This document shows positions 60,883-64,000 of a stretch of DNA of 64,000 nt, piece after piece (position 1 is the stretch's first letter; every line of letters begins with the position of its first letter). The translations under genes were made by a program, and so were the position numbers. The stretch covers positions 61,013,437-61,077,436 of the forward strand of contig NC_071334.1 of assembly GCF_027744825.2 (NCBI RefSeq), read 5' to 3'. Source of the stretch: Synchiropus splendidus. Its lineage: Eukaryota; Chordata; Actinopteri; Syngnathiformes; Callionymidae. The notes beneath the pieces were generated by a model. It made no database searches, was not told the DNA's origin, and saw only the letters and a program-made list of their open reading frames with translations.

Positions 60883-63800
60883 CTGCGGAGTGACAAGAAC
60901 ACAAACACAGAAGACTGAATCCAGTGTCAACACAATAATGAGGAAGCGTCTTCACAAATGCTTGAAATCACCGGGATCAATGGAAACCTGGCAGAAGGCC
61001 GAGTCGGGTTCCTCGTAAGTCTGCAGCTGTGAAGACAGCCAGACTGGAAGGCACATATTTTCGGCTTACAGAAGCCCGTTTAAAGCGACAACCGCTGAGC
61101 GCGGTGCATTAGACGATATTGGGCACATGGCTGAGTGGAAATCGTTTAGCAAACATTAACACCACACCAGTTATGGAGAGCTTTTGTTTCCTGTCGGGAA
61201 ATTGTGCGTTCAACTGATGAGATCACAACCATCTGTTCTGCAGTGAACAGAGAGAGAGATCCTGATCATGTTGTGAAAACACTGGACGAGACAAAGATGG
61301 GTAAATGTGCTCAACAAACTGTTTGTGGACACCAAACAAGTGGTAGTACGACGATGAAAAGTGAAAACAAGGAACCGGTAGGTTGTTATTAGAGAGGAAG
61401 AGCAGAGTGGAAAGGCGGTTTTACAAATCAGACCAGCTGTGTCATTTCATGTGGCCCTCAAGGGATCTATATTTTCCATGGAACACTTTTTTCTATTGTA
61501 GTGTCACTTGTGCTATGATGTTGAGTTGGTGGGAAGAGATGCTAAACAAAACCACTCAGTTTACACTGAAGTTTCCTGTTAACTCTTCATTATCATTCTA
61601 TAACAGCATGACTTAGACAGCATGGGTTTGAAATCGACACCTCAGTTCTGAGCTCACTACATTAAGCCAGTGTTTTTCTACCTTTTTCTAACCCTTGGTG
61701 CACTCAAAACAATCCAGGGGCCCACCACCAAAGGAACCTCGGCCAAGGCGCACTTCTGCTTAAAGCCCTATAGAAAATCCCTATTAATTTGTGGAAAAAC
61801 TGTAACTACTGACAGCCTGTTTTTGTTTTGCCAGGCCATTTGCAAAAACAATTTTCAGAAATTGTATTTGTTTCAAATGTGTCCAGAAAGGGGTGGGGCA
61901 ATATGGCAAAATAGATCATGATTTAAATAATTGTTTCGATTTTATCACTTCTCATACTATTCTTTTTACATGATTTTATTGTAGTTTTGAGTTGCCAGAC
62001 AAACCCTTAGCATTCTTTGCCTGAACTTGCTTAATAAAAACAATTATTCTTTCTCTTTTCACATTTTGGAGCGTATTTATTTTGTTGTGCATTTACTTTT
62101 TCACCAACTTTTAAACCACAAAGCGATGACTCCTTGAGTCCATGAGTATCAATGAAGTGAGCCGTCACGTTAGCCGTTAGCTCAGTGGCGCAGACAGTCT
62201 TTGGTCGCTCCATCTTTCTGTCGTGAACGTGCGTGGTCAAATTAGAGGCGCACAGAGGTTTAAAAAACAGCTGGAAGTTGCGCATTTGACCGGCTCCTTC
62301 GCTGCGAGTGTGTGGGAGAAGAGGAGCGCCGCTCACCACAGCGGAGCAGCTTTGAGTGACGGACAGATCAGTGCATCAACACACTGTACTGTTGAGCAAG
62401 AATGACAGGGAATCCATGTGATCTCCTCACGGTTGCTGAATGAAATATGCTCTCAGCAAAAGAAAGTTTCTTTGCGATTAATCTGCTTAATCTGAACTGA
62501 TTCTTTCTTTTGACTGTCATCAATGAATTAAAATAAATCACTTTAATCTCCAGTCCCAATAAAAACACCAATCAAGACAGAAAGTTGTGCACTTTTGTGT
62601 AACACTGTTGAAAAAAGATCCAAACATAGTTGCAGCAGCCCACAGCTCCCAGATCTGGTCAGAATCAAAGAGCTCCAGCGGACAGAAGGAAGGAAGGAGG
62701 GGAGCGTCATCCATCTTTAGGTTAAGTCAGTGGTTGTGACGCAAGGGAAACGTCCTCAAGGACCATTTATGCATCAATATCATTGTTTATGGCACAAAGA
62801 AACAATAAAACACAGACAATTGATCCTAAAATACCTTCAGTGCGTCACACTGAATAAAAGTATGCGGGAATCTGCGTAGCAGAAAGATGGTGTGACCAGT
62901 CAGCGAGCATTTGGACAAAACCAAACAGTGAATTTGGCACCAGCTCCTCCTCGTCCTGGAAAATGTGTGGTCTGCTACTAGGGAGCTATTATTATACCCC
63001 TCCCCGTCATAAACAGAGTCACGGCAAGGAGTCACGTTTCAGCGTTTTAGCAGGACACAGCCTCTTCTTTCCAAATGAGACGATGTACATAAAGACAAAG
63101 CTGTGGAAGCCATGTATGCAAATGGATCCTCATGGGAGTTGGTTATAAACAAATGACTTTCACAAATATACACGATAAGATACACATGCAGACGTGAAGA
63201 CATATTTATATACTCATGGTGGCAGCTCACAACATGGGGCTCACAGAGCTATTGCCTTTGCCCTGTCCAAAGGGAGACTTTCTCAGTCGGGGACGGACCG
63301 TTTATCAACACAGATCCAGCGTTTTTTTTTTGTTTTTTTTTTGAAAACATGAAATTTCAAAACACTGGATGTGTGTTGCAGTGTGCAGATCTTTTTGAAA
63401 ACAATGATGTCACTGCCACATCTCTCTCTTAAAGTCGACCCTACACAACAATAGTGACTGACCGCGGAGTGGTGCTCATTCTGCAACATCTCCACTCCAG
63501 CAGAGATATTTTCCCAGTATATGGGGTTTTCTACTTATTTTTGTCATCATTTAGTGAAGTGTAACTCGCTATGTCAGCGCTTTATCACTGTCAGGCGAGT
63601 AAGTCTTTTGAGGGAAATCGTTCAGGAGGTCTGGATTGACTTGTAATAACAGTGAGATCACATTGTCAGTCCACGCTAATGTCTCTTGTCGCATTCCATT
63701 GGTTTTTGCTGCTCTGCTAACGCTAATACACAAGCTTCATATGTGTGCAGCGCATCGTCTTCTTTATTGTTTGATCATTACAGCGCCCACTATAGGCCAG

Positions 63801-64000
63801 TACTACACTGTTTATGTCGTCTTCAGTGGATTTCTGTGGATGACTGAAATGGCTTAACGGAGAAATCTGAAGAGAGGAAAATGGTTGTGTCCGTGTGGAT
63901 GACGCCCTAGCCCTGTTATTGCTCCTGTGAGAGTGCGGTCACTGTGTCGTCAATGACATAAGAATAAAACTGAACACAGTGTAGAAAAAAATGGAATACT
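60883..64000 (-). other. stom: Intron of stom running off the right edge
   Basis: No further stomatin exon (the conserved EYERAIIFRLGR-type exon is expected next) was found on the minus strand. The stretch is therefore taken as intron. It contains a run of T near 63320-63340 and scattered old repeat-like sequence, for example a CAGTGTTTTTCTACC hAT-like end at 61668. No independent gene was seen. Confidence 0.6.

Noticed and set aside
60970..61025. Minus-strand block with apparent splice sites just upstream of the first visible stom exon
   Set aside because: The translation (TYEEPDSAFCQVSIDPG) does not match the stomatin exon expected before LFFILP, so it is not accepted as an exon.
61668..61760. 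CAGTGTTTTTCTACC start resembling a hAT end
   Set aside because: No matching inverted end or target duplication was found; at most a one-ended relic.
62170..62245. A-box-like TAGCTCAGTGG suggesting a tRNA or tRNA-derived element
   Set aside because: No acceptable B box at tRNA spacing and no cloverleaf was apparent.

Overview
This is vertebrate genomic DNA, almost certainly from a teleost (ray-finned) fish. The evidence is spliced genes with GT-AG introns, several very short introns (60-80 bp), long AT and GT microsatellites, fish-type hAT and LINE debris, and five genes whose translated exons match well-known vertebrate families along their length. No bacterial-style operon, CRISPR array or complete mobile element was found. 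All exon joins were worked out by eye from splice sites, reading phase and remembered family sequence, so paralogue suffixes (a/b copies from the teleost genome duplication) are not assigned.

Layout. 1-6.2 kb: gene-free, rich in microsatellites. 6.2-25.4 kb, minus strand: dpysl2 (CRMP2), complete, with 14 coding exons for the short form and a distal alternative first exon (CRMP2A type) at 25.16-25.41 kb. Its introns hold a 210-bp hAT MITE with target duplication and a 5'-truncated LINE. 25.4-28.1 kb: gene-free. 28-34.3 kb, minus: bnip3l (NIX), complete, six coding exons, with two perfect CREs just upstream. 34.9-42.7 kb, minus: ppp2r2a (PP2A B55-alpha), complete, ten coding exons. 42.7-50 kb: intergenic, with a GC-rich island, an old local duplication and a decayed hAT transposon. 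50-57.2 kb, plus: gelsolin (gsn), complete, 15 coding exons plus a candidate 27-nt cassette microexon. 57.2-60.9 kb and beyond, minus: stom (stomatin), 3' part only; its first exons lie past the right edge.

Context. The order ppp2r2a - bnip3l - dpysl2, all on one strand, is the same block as human 8p21.2. The convergent gsn / stom pair is the block at human 9q33. The junction of the two blocks therefore lies in the 42.7-50 kb interval. The gsn and stom poly(A) signals face each other about 30 bp apart, so the two transcripts end against or over each other.

The genes do not form one pathway. Dpysl2 (tubulin/axon guidance), gelsolin (actin severing), BNIP3L (mitophagy receptor), B55-alpha (phosphatase targeting) and stomatin (membrane scaffold) are ordinary vertebrate housekeeping or neuronal genes. 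I found no clear sign of a wholly new system. The best leads are the gsn microexon, the abutting poly(A) sites, the CRE pair at bnip3l, and a perfect CTCF core match inside a coding exon.
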